Assembly: GCF_001623875.1 (NCBI RefSeq)
Contig: NZ_LWAE01000002.1
Coordinates: forward strand, 1,233,135-1,297,134
Direction: 5' to 3'
Length of the DNA stretch: 64,000 bases
From: Clostridium magnum DSM 2767
GTDB lineage: Bacteria > Bacillota > Clostridia > Clostridiales > Clostridiaceae
In this document: positions 52,643 through 61,638 of the stretch, one piece after another
How positions within the stretch are numbered: position 1 is the stretch's first letter
Layout: each line of letters starts with the position of its first letter
The notes under the pieces: model-generated
Databases searched by the model: none
The model's input: the letters and a program-made list of their open reading frames with translations, nothing else
What the model was told of the DNA's origin: nothing
Program-made: the position numbers and the translations under genes

Positions 52643-54436
52643 TTAAATTGCAAACAAAGTCATTTGTCCTTCAATTAACTTATTTTTATCCCTAGTCTTT
52701 TTTACAGTATTGCTTAGCTTCTTTATGTCCGATTCTGTTAGAGTGAATAAAGTAAGTTCCTCTTGCTTTGAATTTTCTGGATTAGTTACTTTAGACTTTG
52801 CTACTTCAACAGGCTTAGCCTTTACTAATTCAATATCTTCCGTTATCTCTTTAACTCGATATTTCTTTATAAGCCTATCTGATATCTCCTTATATGACAT
52901 TTTATATTTCTCTTTGCAATAATTCTTCACATCCATATCACCATATAATGAAATAGTTGCGCCCTTTGTAGTGCATGTAACTTGTCCTATAAAAAATCCA
53001 TACTCTCCGCAAAGAGTTCCACCGTAATATTCATGTTTGAGTGCCTTTTCCAACTTTGCTTTATCCCCACTATTGATCATTTCCTGGTATCTGTCAGTGT
53101 AAATCCACTTAAGTGCATGTCCTTTAGCAGTTTCCTCATCCATATTAATAGCTGCTAGTCGGCCTCTTCTCATACTGTCCTTATGCAAAGGATCAAATAT
53201 AGAATGTAAAATAACCTCGTTGTAACCTTTTATAATTAACTGGTCACTTGCTTGAGGTTTCCCCCATCTATAAAATCTTTCGCTTGAATGAAGTACATCC
53301 CATATATAGTTCTGTTTGTTGTAAAATTCTAAATCAGAAAGAATTGTTAAGTCCTCTGTTTTAACTGGTGTTGCATTAAGGCTTATGCCTTTTCTCACTA
53401 ATTCTTCTAATGTGTATACTTTACTTTCGTCAAACAGTTCAAAAATTGTTCTTGCTATTTTAAGCTCTATTTCTCTAATTGAAATTTCTCTTGTTAAACA
53501 GTTAGGAGTTCTTTCAACCATTGCTTTTAAGGTAGGATCATCTTCTAATTGAGATTTTATTATAGGTGATGATTCAGCCTCATTCTCACCATGTTTATAT
53601 ATGAATGATAGTGATTCCTTGTCCTCAGATACCTTAACATCATGTAGACTGTATTCCATCATATTTTTAGATCCCTCATATTGAAGAAGTATGGTTTTAT
53701 AAGGTGATTTTGCAATTTCTACAACACAATCGTCCTCTGTTTCTTCCTCTTCTTCTATGATTTCCACATCTACAGTTTCCACATCATTATCTACTGTATC
53801 TACTATTTCAACATTTACTTTATCAACTTCAGTAGTTTGTTCTATAACAGGTAATTCTGTAGTTGTTTCTGCTGACAACTGGACTTCTTTATTATCCTCA
53901 CCTAAAATAATGCTTAACTCTGCAATTACACTTTCTAATTGGGCTATGTCCCCTCTTGATACTAAATATTCTGTTTGAAATTTAGCGGCTGCTATTCCCA
54001 AACGATATAAATGTCTTTCTTCACCTTCAGTTAAGATGTTATTAACTTGTAGTCTAAAGTATTTCTTTAAATTATCTAAGTGTTTGAAGTAAACTACATG
54101 ATATTTTGGTGAATTTAACATATCGTTGTAAGTTCTTATAAAGCCACAATCTTCAAGTTTCCTATCAATTTCAAGAATGGAACTTGGTACTTCCTTCTCC
54201 TTATTTATTAAAGATTTACTACTTACTATATCTACATATTCCTGGTATTTCTTATCAGAAACATTTGCTGGAGTTAAGTGTTCCTTCATGGTCTTTGAAA
54301 GTTCAGTTTCTTGTACTGGCGAAATCACTTCTTTATTTACTGGAGCTTCAGCATTTTTAGTAGTTACAACTTCTTCATCCCCTGTATTTTCTGTTTCTAT
54401 TTGAGGATTTGATATACTACTTGCCTTTTCAAACAT
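52643..54436 (-). CDS. large hypothetical protein ending in QMTLF
   Basis: The 597-residue protein has an acidic, low-complexity stretch (about 195-245, rich in VDVEIIEEEEETEDD). A helical region follows, then a domain with EYYGGTLCGEYGFFIGQVTC and TTKGATISLYGD that faintly resembles domains in conjugative-element helicase or LtrC-like proteins. The C-terminus is NKLIEGQMTLFAI, matching the beta-clamp QxxLF motif. Its start overlaps the end of the 54397 gene by 40 bases. Function unknown. Confidence 0.7.
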   Translation of the reverse strand: MFEKASSISNPQIETENTGDEEVVTTKNAEAPVNKEVISPVQETELSKTMKEHLTPANVSDKKYQEYVDIVSSKSLINKEKEVPSSILEIDRKLEDCGFIRTYNDMLNSPKYHVVYFKHLDNLKKYFRLQVNNILTEGEERHLYRLGIAAAKFQTEYLVSRGDIAQLESVIAELSIILGEDNKEVQLSAETTTELPVIEQTTEVDKVNVEIVDTVDNDVETVDVEIIEEEEETEDDCVVEIAKSPYKTILLQYEGSKNMMEYSLHDVKVSEDKESLSFIYKHGENEAESSPIIKSQLEDDPTLKAMVERTPNCLTREISIREIELKIARTIFELFDESKVYTLEELVRKGISLNATPVKTEDLTILSDLEFYNKQNYIWDVLHSSERFYRWGKPQASDQLIIKGYNEVILHSIFDPLHKDSMRRGRLAAINMDEETAKGHALKWIYTDRYQEMINSGDKAKLEKALKHEYYGGTLCGEYGFFIGQVTCTTKGATISLYGDMDVKNYCKEKYKMSYKEISDRLIKKYRVKEITEDIELVKAKPVEVAKSKVTNPENSKQEELTLFTLTESDIKKLSNTVKKTRDKNKLIEGQMTLFAI

Positions 54437-55083
54437 TTCAACAAATTCTGGCTCATAGTAAAAAGATGAATTTCCCCCATATCGTCAAAAACCTTGTAGA
54501 AGTAATATCCTGTACTATCACTAATTAGCTTATACTCTATTACTTCTTTATTACACCTGTATACTGTCTTCATGCTATCTACAACCGCAGTATAATAGTG
54601 CAATCCCCCTCTTAGGTTGATAAATAATAATCTGTCCTCTATGCCCATGCTTTTAAGTTCATCAGAACGATCATTTTTATCTTCTATAACTCCTTCATAG
54701 CTTGGAGATATACCCTTTGTAATATGAGCTGATACTTTGGTTAAGACATCTACCAATTTCCACTGTTCAGCTAGTTCTTTTAATAGCTTTTCAGCTTTTT
54801 CGATAGCTATCTTTTTAGCTTCATCCATATTCCTATTTTGAAGTGGCTGGTAGCTTACTACAGTACCAGTTGTTGTTTCTACTACCTCAAAGTAATCATA
54901 TTGATCTTCCTTTGTATAGCACACCACAGTTTCTAATCCACTTATGATATTAACAACCTTATATTTTTTTACTTCTATATACGCTCTGTCATAGATTGCT
55001 TTGAACTTATAAACCTTATCAGATACTTTTTTAACTCCCTCAATTAATGTATTATCACTTACTAAACTCAATAAATTTTCCAT
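54397..55083 (-). CDS. hypothetical protein (228 aa)
   Basis: The protein begins MENLLSLVSDNTLIEGVKKV and is mixed alpha/beta, with a helix rich in Lys/Glu (RNMDEAKKIAIEKAEKLLKE). The ATG at 55083 abuts the repeated motif GGATTTGAGCAAAT, with a second copy about 25 bp upstream. It lies between the methyltransferase and the 597-residue gene in one operon. No family recognised. Confidence 0.65.
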   Translation of the reverse strand: MENLLSLVSDNTLIEGVKKVSDKVYKFKAIYDRAYIEVKKYKVVNIISGLETVVCYTKEDQYDYFEVVETTTGTVVSYQPLQNRNMDEAKKIAIEKAEKLLKELAEQWKLVDVLTKVSAHITKGISPSYEGVIEDKNDRSDELKSMGIEDRLLFINLRGGLHYYTAVVDSMKTVYRCNKEVIEYKLISDSTGYYFYKVFDDMGEIHLFTMSQNLLKCLKRQVVYQILK

Positions 55084-55181
55084 ATTTGCTCAAATCCCTT
55101 CATATTTTATTTGCATAAATCCTTTTTATTAAGGGAAGAATTTAAATACTAAATTCTTCCCTGTATTTGTATAAATCCTAA

Positions 55182-56783
55182 TTAAACTGAAAAACTTAAA
55201 TTTGGTTTTAGGGCTCCTACTCTCTGCATTATTGCTTCCTTTATGGTATCGGCAATAGCACTTGCCATTCCAACGGGAACACCATTGCACACTTGCAATT
55301 GTTTGGATGATAAACTTCCATAGAATATAAAGTTGTCATCCAAGCCTTGCAATCTGGCACATTCCCTCACACTCAGGATACGATTGAGTTCAGGGTGCAG
55401 TATCATAGCCTTTCGTGGGTTAACTATTGTTATTGAAGGCTTGTCCCACTCGATTCTCTTGAAGTAATCACTGTGCTGCCCTGATGGTCTAAATTCTTGT
55501 GGAATATCATGTACATTTCCACCAGAAGGCACAAACTTCATCCTCTCCAATGTGAGTGGTTTAGGCTTAGAGTAATCCTGCTGATTAGGAGTTGCATCTG
55601 TTAAACCTTCAAATGCCTGTCTTACTGTCTGTACTGCATGTAGTTTCGGCTTTTGTATGTCTATCTTGCCTATCTTACTCCCGATAAGGATGCTTCTCTT
55701 ACGCTCCTGGGCACCATACTCAGCTGCATTTAATATTGTTGAAGTAATCTCAAAGTCCTTTAATTCGGATTTAATTTCCTCTAGCAACTTTCCCTCGCCA
55801 ATAGTATTCACTTGTCCTACATTTTCATGAACAAACACTACACATTCATCATTGTGCTTCACAGCCTCAATATATTTTCTAAGAAGTATATTATCTTCTA
55901 TGTCTAATATTCTTTCTGCTTCATGTAACTGCTTATTAATATTAGTTACCCTATTCGAGTTACTATATTTTACACAGGGCGATCCACCTATGACGATTGG
56001 TGCTTTAGGGATAGTTGTTAAGTCTAAATCTCTAATATCAGCATTTACGATATGTGGTCCAATATTCTTTGAATAAGTCAAACAAGCATCAGCACTAATG
56101 TCTGTAGCAAAGATTATTTCAAAAAATTCGCTTGCTCCATTAGTTCCTTTGCATTTCTTGAAACCCATATCTAATAGTCCTGCTCCAGAGAATAGACTTA
56201 CCACCTTCAAAGGTATTTCTAAGTTTTTAACCTTATTTTTTAGTTCCTTTGAATTACTGAACTTTTCAGCAGCAGTAGTTGCAGTTTGTATTACTTCGCT
56301 AAAGTCAAAGCTGAGTTGTTCAAATCCAACTGCTTTCTTCAAGTCCTTAACTGACATAACAACTTCAGATATCTTCTTAACCTTTATTAAGTCAGTTATG
56401 CTTGTTATCTTTCCAGCCTTGCTTTTAACACCCTTAACAAGAGATACTGCCTTATCTACAAAGGATTCCTTTGCATTAACATATCCTTCAACAACAACTA
56501 ATGAGTTTTTAATTGTGACTTGTAGATAGTCAACATCCTGAAATGCCTCTAAAACCTCTTTTTTTCTAATGTCAATGACCGCTTTAGTATTACCTTCTTT
56601 AGTAACCCTTTTAGATACTTTATTGTCCTTCTCATTATCAGAACTAATAATGAATAATTTCTTAGACTTTACATCTAAAATGTAGCGGTAGTGACTACCA
56701 ACCGTTAGGTTGGTAAGTCCTAGCTCTTTATCTTGAAGGTAAATTCCCCTTTTAGATAACTTCATTTTTCTTTTTTTAATCAT
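55182..56783 (-). CDS. C5 cytosine DNA methyltransferase with N-terminal extension
   Basis: The C-terminal ~340 residues carry the Dcm motifs. Motif I is VVSLFSGAGLLDMGFKK. Motif IV is IVIGGSPCVKYSNSNR with catalytic Cys. Motif VI is HENVGQV, motif VIII AQERKRSILIGSKIG and motif X NGVPVGMASAIADTI. The first ~190 residues are an extra domain of unknown fold. No restriction endonuclease is next to it, so it is an orphan methylase, perhaps for self-protection or regulation. The ATG at 56783 lies in GGATTTCCGCAAATG. Confidence 0.93.
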   Translation of the reverse strand: MIKKRKMKLSKRGIYLQDKELGLTNLTVGSHYRYILDVKSKKLFIISSDNEKDNKVSKRVTKEGNTKAVIDIRKKEVLEAFQDVDYLQVTIKNSLVVVEGYVNAKESFVDKAVSLVKGVKSKAGKITSITDLIKVKKISEVVMSVKDLKKAVGFEQLSFDFSEVIQTATTAAEKFSNSKELKNKVKNLEIPLKVVSLFSGAGLLDMGFKKCKGTNGASEFFEIIFATDISADACLTYSKNIGPHIVNADIRDLDLTTIPKAPIVIGGSPCVKYSNSNRVTNINKQLHEAERILDIEDNILLRKYIEAVKHNDECVVFVHENVGQVNTIGEGKLLEEIKSELKDFEITSTILNAAEYGAQERKRSILIGSKIGKIDIQKPKLHAVQTVRQAFEGLTDATPNQQDYSKPKPLTLERMKFVPSGGNVHDIPQEFRPSGQHSDYFKRIEWDKPSITIVNPRKAMILHPELNRILSVRECARLQGLDDNFIFYGSLSSKQLQVCNGVPVGMASAIADTIKEAIMQRVGALKPNLSFSV

Positions 56784-56830
56784 TTGCGGAAATCCTCCTA
56801 ATTTTCATTTGCTCAAATCCTAACAATATC

Positions 56831-56905
56831 TAGTGTATATCTCTATACACTGATTAATTTTACTCACTTTACACATAGACTACATATAATTAATGTAGTC
56901 TATGA
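56831..56905. repeat. two perfect hairpins between the methyltransferase and tnpC
   Basis: CATAGACTACAT pairs with ATGTAGTCTATG (about 56875-56905), and AGTGTATA with TATACACT (about 56831-56850). Neither has a T run on the minus strand. They lie at the presumed left edge of the tnpABC module and could be recombinase sites or terminators. Confidence 0.45.
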
Positions 56906-56930
56906 TTTGTTATCATTGTGGATAAATTAA

Positions 56931-57305
56931 TTATAATTTCTCATATAATTTACCCCTTAAAATTTCTAATTGCTCTTTTAGTTTCTTATTTTCTTCTTCT
57001 AATTCTTTAATCTTTTTATCTTTAGCCATTATGATAATATCTTTAGATTTAGCTGTCTTATCATATTTGGCTCTTTGATTCATTTCCATACTTACTTGTT
57101 GCTGTCTTAATTCTTCAATTCTATTTTTAACTTCTTCATTATTATAAAGAAAAGTTTTAGATACTCCACTGGCTATCGCCACGCTATTGAAATTAATCTT
57201 TTCTTCACTAAGAGAAAGTTCTCTAATAGCTTTATCAACCTTTTCTAAAGTAATCTTTGTTTTTTCCTCTGCATATTTCTTTAATCCCTTTGTACTTCCA
57301 GCCAT
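56931..57305 (-). CDS. tnpC: TnpC-like protein (DUF6262)
   Basis: The 124-residue protein starts MAGSTKGLKKYAEEKTKITL, has an HTH-like middle (NFNSVAIASGVSKTFLYNN) and ends in a Lys/Glu coiled coil. Size and position match TnpC of Tn554, an accessory factor affecting insertion orientation and efficiency. Its ATG overlaps the tnpB stop as TAATG. Confidence 0.85.
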   Translation of the reverse strand: MAGSTKGLKKYAEEKTKITLEKVDKAIRELSLSEEKINFNSVAIASGVSKTFLYNNEEVKNRIEELRQQQVSMEMNQRAKYDKTAKSKDIIIMAKDKKIKELEEENKKLKEQLEILRGKLYEKL

Positions 57306-59254
57306 TATTGAATATCCTCCCTTGAAGCTCCATTTTTATGTAGTATCTTTTGTTCCCTAACTCTTTCGAGCGTATCTTCCAGCAATTTTAAGTATGTTTT
57401 ATTCTTCTCTGCCCACAATTCTCTTCCACATCTTTCAGCAATATCAATTTGTTTTTTAGTATGTTCAATTTCATCTTCATATTCAGGAATATTTTCAACT
57501 GTAGTACAGAAACTTGCACAAGTTAAACAATGGTTCATTTGTTGCTTACATGGTAGTTTTGAAGGTTTAAAACATACACCGAAAGGTACTCTTACAGCAT
57601 CTAAATTCTTTTTAACATATTCGTATCGTATAAGATTTTCACCATCATCAGAATTTAGATCTATTTGTTCAAGTTTATTGGTTTCAGTATTAACTCTAAA
57701 TAAGTCTAAATCCTCAGTATTCTTCCATTTCTCGTAGAGAGTGTTTTCTGTTACTGTTGCATAATGGACTGTCATTTGAAGGCTCTGATGACCTAATATC
57801 TGTTGTATAATGCTAATACCCATACCTTGTTCTACATATTCTTTAGCTCTTGTATGCCTTAGTGAATGAAGCCTAAAATGATATAACTCACTATTAACAT
57901 CTCTAATATCTTTTTGTTCAATAAGTCTTTGAATTGTATATAATAAAGATGCTTTATTCAATGGTCTTCCTTTTAATTTACCTTCATAAGTATTAAATAA
58001 ATACTTTTTAGGGTTGTTTTCCTCTGTACTTAACTCTTTAGCTTTATCAATAGCTTTCTGAACCATTTCAGCAGCCTTATCCCTAATCGGGATTTTAAGT
58101 TCTGCAATGCCAGTCTTAGTTATTTCACCACAAAGGTAATAATTATATCTTTCCTCTTTACTATTCCATATCTGATCTAGGCAATTATCATATCTAAGAT
58201 TTAATATATCAGTACCACGCCATCCTGTTTCTCTTAGGAGAATATAGATAGGTATATACTGTGGTCTATCTAAATCCATAATATTGTTATCTAATTGTTT
58301 CAATATAGGCTCTGGAACAAATTTAACCCTTCTCATTTCGTCTTGCACAAATTCTCTTCTCGGAATATCATCTTGGAAAATTAAAAATGACACTTCCTTT
58401 TTAGGAGCTTTATCATATTGAGCTATTTGAATATACTCTAAGAATGTTCTTACATAAGATATATATTTACTTGTTTCTGTAAGGTTTTTATCTTTTCTTT
58501 CATTACCTATAAAAAACAAATAATTTTCAATATCTTCTCTGTTTAAATTTTCAATAAAACCGTCTTTATATCCGTTATTATAAAAATAGTTAAAAAACAC
58601 TTTTAAATGTTTTAGTATATTAAAACAATGCCCCCAACTTTTTTTAGTTATAATAGTTTTAAAATATCTTTTAACCATATCTTTATAATAAATAGGGATA
58701 TCTGAAAAATTTATAGATGTAGCTAATCTATCTGATGTAGCACTCTTTTTAGCACCTTTAATATTCTTTGAATACCATATATCTTTTTCAGTTTCTTCTC
58801 TATCATCATATAAATCTTTAATAAAATCTAACAAGTAATTTGAAAACCAAAAATAACTTTTTTCATTTATATCAAATTTAATACCTCTATCTATTAAAAA
58901 TATTTTCCATTTTATAAATGTCTTTTCTCTATCTAATTCTAATAAAGACTTTCCAGTATAAAATTCAGAGAAATGTTTTAGCGACACATTTAATCTAAGA
59001 ATACCTTTGTTAGTCAGTAATTTTTCTTTATGTTTGTAAAGAAAAAAATATTTAATTTCATTTTTTAAATTATCATTTTTAATATTTGAAAAATCTATAT
59101 ATCGCATATTAGATATTTTTTCTCCTATAAAGAATGTTTCTATAGCATCCCATATATCATTCTCTAACCAATATCCATTATCCTGACTAAGATACTCAAT
59201 TATTTCTTCATACTTGCTTTGTTGATTACTTTTTATCAGTTGTAAATTATCCAC
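57305..59254 (-). CDS. tnpB: TnpB tyrosine recombinase (Tn554 type)
   Basis: I start at GTG 59254 behind GAGGGGGAAG, one base after the tnpA stop; 649 residues, close to the 630 of Tn554 TnpB. The catalytic residues are visible: Arg in ETGWRGTDILNL, HSLRHTRAKEYVEQG, LGHQSLQMTVHYA with the nucleophile Tyr region. The Cys-rich C-terminus (CKPSKLPCKQQMNHCLTC) is typical of TnpB and probably binds zinc. Confidence 0.92.
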   Translation of the reverse strand: MDNLQLIKSNQQSKYEEIIEYLSQDNGYWLENDIWDAIETFFIGEKISNMRYIDFSNIKNDNLKNEIKYFFLYKHKEKLLTNKGILRLNVSLKHFSEFYTGKSLLELDREKTFIKWKIFLIDRGIKFDINEKSYFWFSNYLLDFIKDLYDDREETEKDIWYSKNIKGAKKSATSDRLATSINFSDIPIYYKDMVKRYFKTIITKKSWGHCFNILKHLKVFFNYFYNNGYKDGFIENLNREDIENYLFFIGNERKDKNLTETSKYISYVRTFLEYIQIAQYDKAPKKEVSFLIFQDDIPRREFVQDEMRRVKFVPEPILKQLDNNIMDLDRPQYIPIYILLRETGWRGTDILNLRYDNCLDQIWNSKEERYNYYLCGEITKTGIAELKIPIRDKAAEMVQKAIDKAKELSTEENNPKKYLFNTYEGKLKGRPLNKASLLYTIQRLIEQKDIRDVNSELYHFRLHSLRHTRAKEYVEQGMGISIIQQILGHQSLQMTVHYATVTENTLYEKWKNTEDLDLFRVNTETNKLEQIDLNSDDGENLIRYEYVKKNLDAVRVPFGVCFKPSKLPCKQQMNHCLTCASFCTTVENIPEYEDEIEHTKKQIDIAERCGRELWAEKNKTYLKLLEDTLERVREQKILHKNGASREDIQ

Positions 59255-59255
59255 T

Positions 59256-60380
59256 TTATTCTTCCCCCTCGTTATAAATATCCAAGTCCAAATTAGGTTG
59301 AGTTTTCTCAAACTCCCTTGTTATATCTTCATCTGAGGGGTGAATATAAGTGTTCATAGTGGTATAAATATTTTTATGACCTGCTCTCACTCTAAGAAGT
59401 TCTGGTTGCCATCCTGCCATTCTAAGTACTGTTAATGAGCTATGTCTGAACATATGTGGTGTAACATATATTCCTGTTTTCTTTTTAAGACTTCTAAATA
59501 AATTATCTACATCAACATAGTGCATAGCTTTGTTTTTGTTATTACCACTTATCTTTATGAAAATATGATTAGTTTCAACTTCTTCATTATGGTATTCAGC
59601 TATATATTCCATAAACATGTCAGCCAAATTTTGTGATATATCTATTCTTCTAGGACTTGATACCGTTTTAATCTCAGCATTATTTTCAAGTTGTCCTCTG
59701 TCTTTTAAATCAATAACCATATCGCTTATATCAATATCTTCGATCCACAATGACAAGGTTTCGCCTATTCTCATTCCAGTTTCATAAAGCAACGATAACA
59801 AAAACTTATCTCTTAGATTGCTACAAGCTCTAACGAGCATTTCTATTTCATCTTTAGAAAGAGTTTTTGGCTTGCTCTTAGGCACTTTTAATTTAAGGAT
59901 ATTACTTGTTACTTTTTTCTTATCATAAGCTATCTCATACAAAAATCCTTTAAAGTTTCTGCTTGAACTTGTAACAAATTTTTTAAGTCTTTCTGAAACA
60001 TCATTGCTGTATTCTTCATGTCTTAAAATGTAGTCATAGAACAGCAATACAGTATCAACTATAATGTTTACTGTTCTTGGACTTCTTGCAGTATCTACAG
60101 GTGTTGCAGGTATTACTTTTAAACTCTTATATGGATTCTGTAACCAATTCACAAACAATGATAAGTCATCAATAGTTACCTTTTGAAAATCTAATCCTCT
60201 TTGCTCTAAATACTCAAAGTACAACTTTAAGTGCTGACAATACATTCTAAGTGTATTTCTTGCATAATTGGTATTATCCTTAAACCTAATAAACTTCAAT
60301 ATAGGTTCTATTGGTAATCCATCATTATCTGCTACATAATATCTCTCTTTTTCTTCTGTTTTAACCTTTACAACTTCCAT
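59256..60380 (-). CDS. tnpA: TnpA tyrosine recombinase (Tn554 type)
   Basis: The 374-residue protein has an N-terminal SAM-like core-binding domain (TLRMYCQHLKLYFEYLEQRG). The catalytic domain shows Arg in ETGMRIGETLSL, TPHMFRHSSLTVLRM, and GHKNIYTTMNTYIHP with the nucleophilic Tyr. Length is near the 361 of Tn554 TnpA. It is the first gene of the tnpABC operon. Upstream (60381-60556) is AT-rich and probably holds the module end and promoter. Confidence 0.93.
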   Translation of the reverse strand: MEVVKVKTEEKERYYVADNDGLPIEPILKFIRFKDNTNYARNTLRMYCQHLKLYFEYLEQRGLDFQKVTIDDLSLFVNWLQNPYKSLKVIPATPVDTARSPRTVNIIVDTVLLFYDYILRHEEYSNDVSERLKKFVTSSSRNFKGFLYEIAYDKKKVTSNILKLKVPKSKPKTLSKDEIEMLVRACSNLRDKFLLSLLYETGMRIGETLSLWIEDIDISDMVIDLKDRGQLENNAEIKTVSSPRRIDISQNLADMFMEYIAEYHNEEVETNHIFIKISGNNKNKAMHYVDVDNLFRSLKKKTGIYVTPHMFRHSSLTVLRMAGWQPELLRVRAGHKNIYTTMNTYIHPSDEDITREFEKTQPNLDLDIYNEGEE

Positions 60381-60556
60381 TCAATTTACACCCCTATATT
60401 TCTCTCTTATAATTATTATTTCTAATATAGGGTTTGCTATAAGTACTATAATTATTCAAACTATATATTTGTTACTTATAGTTATTTTTATATACAGGAA
60501 TATAAGTTAAGCTACTATAAATACCATATTATTAACTACACTATATTACTAAAATT

Positions 60557-60787
60557 TTAAACGTGTACTGGCACTCTGCTTAAAAATCTGTCTATTACTA
60601 TTAATTGGTTAGCCTTGCCTATAGCAGTTTCCTGTGATAATTCCTTTTCAATAATTCCTCGGATTTCACTTGGCTTAATACCACTTTGAATAGCCATATC
60701 TATAAGAGAACGAGGTACTGCTCTTCCCTTTTCTATTGAATTCTTAACAGCTTTCTCATACACTTTTAAAAGTTCCATTTTACTCAT
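60557..60787 (-). CDS. small helical hypothetical protein (76 aa)
   Basis: ATG 60787 (MSKMELLKVYEKAVKNSIEK) lies behind AAAAGGAGAGATTTGATT. The protein is helical with an HTH-like middle (SLIDMAIQSGIKPSEIRGII). Two motif copies (60807-60820 and 60831-60844) lie just upstream. It is the last gene before the tnpABC module. Function unknown. Confidence 0.65.
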   Translation of the reverse strand: MSKMELLKVYEKAVKNSIEKGRAVPRSLIDMAIQSGIKPSEIRGIIEKELSQETAIGKANQLIVIDRFLSRVPVHV

Positions 60788-60902
60788 AATCAAATCTCTC
60801 CTTTTTATTTGCTTAAATCCTATTTTTTTAATTTGCTAAAATCCTCGGTATTTACCGATTTGTAGTATTTAAAATCCTTTTTATAAATAGTGTTGAATGA
60901 TC

Positions 60903-61223
60903 CTAAACTCCAAAGTAGTTAAAATATCCACCAGCTTCAATAATTTCAGCTACAGTTTCCCTGTAAGGAATATCAAACATATTGTATTTCATGTATTCCC
61001 TTACATACTCAAAGGTTTCATCCTTCTTAGCAAAGGCTAGGCATTCAATGTTCTCTATTTGTACTAATGAATAACCCTTTGAAATAGCAATAATATTAAA
61101 TTCCTCAAAGCAGGCCTTCTTATTTAATAGCTCTTCACAAAGGCTATCAGGAAGATATACTGCAGCTCCCTCTGATTCTTCTAACTCAACTATTAGCTTG
61201 GCAACTTCATTCTCATATTTCAT
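60903..61223 (-). CDS. hypothetical protein (106 aa)
   Basis: The protein begins MKYENEVAKLIVELEESEGA and ends IEAGGYFNYFGV. It is mixed alpha/beta and acidic. ATG 61223 abuts a degenerate copy of the repeated motif (GGATGGTGCAAATATG), with a regular copy at 61244-61257. No family recognised. Confidence 0.65.
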   Translation of the reverse strand: MKYENEVAKLIVELEESEGAAVYLPDSLCEELLNKKACFEEFNIIAISKGYSLVQIENIECLAFAKKDETFEYVREYMKYNMFDIPYRETVAEIIEAGGYFNYFGV

Positions 61224-61316
61224 ATTTGCACCATCCTTTATTTATTTGCTTAAATCCTTGATAAAGTTATACTGCTAAACTTTTCTTAATCTCTTCTGCT
61301 TCTTCTTGGCTAGCTA

Positions 61317-61418
61317 CTAATTCCATGGTGTTAAGTCTATAACTTTGCCATACTTACAGGTATCTTCAAGACTTTTACTTTTATCTTCCCATCCGTTAGG
61401 ACCATAACCTTGTCTCAT
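61317..61418 (-). CDS. possible small protein (33 aa)
   Basis: ATG 61418 and stop 61317 encode MRQGYGPNGWEDKSKSLEDT then CKYGKVIDLTPWN. It overlaps the end of the 61396 gene by 23 bases and has only a weak ribosome site (GAAAG). A second 19-codon frame (MELVASQEEAEEIKKSLAV) overlaps its stop. Coupling and clean composition make it plausible, no more. Confidence 0.35.
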   Translation of the reverse strand: MRQGYGPNGWEDKSKSLEDTCKYGKVIDLTPWN

Positions 61419-61620
61419 AGCTTTCAATGATTATTCCTAGATAATCAAGCAATTCTTCAAGGTATACGTTGTAGACCACACCGTAGACTGTAGCTGTAAT
61501 CATTGACCTGTTGTAGTCATATTCCTTGATGATGATATCTTCAAGGATAAAATTTATGTCATACTCATGAAACCATTCCTTAAGCAGATTAGTTAGCGGT
61601 GATTGACTTTTTTCTTTCAT
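61396..61620 (-). CDS. small hypothetical protein (74 aa)
   Basis: I start at ATG 61620 (MKEKSQSPLTNLLKEWFHEY), the 3' end of GGATTTTTGCAAATG. Its acidic mixed fold contains VYGVVYNVYLEELLDYLGII. The motif itself supplies the AGGA ribosome site. Function unknown. Confidence 0.62.
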   Translation of the reverse strand: MKEKSQSPLTNLLKEWFHEYDINFILEDIIIKEYDYNRSMITATVYGVVYNVYLEELLDYLGIIIESYETRLWS

Positions 61621-61638
61621 TTGCAAAAATCCTTTCCT

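Larger units (their letters stand above)
56870..60540 (-). mobile_element. Tn554-type tnpABC module (ends approximate)
   Basis: Three coupled genes match the Tn554 order: tnpA (374 aa), tnpB (about 650 aa) and tnpC (124 aa). The module lacks the GGATTTNNGCAAAT motif that marks genes on both sides, so it looks inserted. No cargo gene is clearly inside. Ends cannot be fixed without an empty site. Confidence 0.6.
45425..61632 (-). repeat. dispersed motif GGATTTNNGCAAAT upstream of accessory genes
   Basis: About twenty copies occur on the coding strand. Clear ones are at 46214-46227, 46243-46256, 47275-47288, 47293-47306, 47718-47731, 47738-47751, 49251-49264, 49929-49942, 52555-52568, 52582-52595, 55084-55097, 55109-55122, 56782-56795, 56807-56820, 60807-60820, 60831-60844, 61244-61257 and 61619-61632. 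A degenerate copy is at 45425-45438. Pairs 18-30 bp apart are common. Some copies run into the ATG and supply AGGA as ribosome site. The tnpABC genes lack it. Confidence 0.85.

Noticed and set aside
45425..61632. Short regularly recurring motif that could suggest CRISPR repeats
   Set aside because: Copies are 14 bases, sit before genes at irregular distances of up to kilobases, have no spacer pattern, and no cas genes are present.
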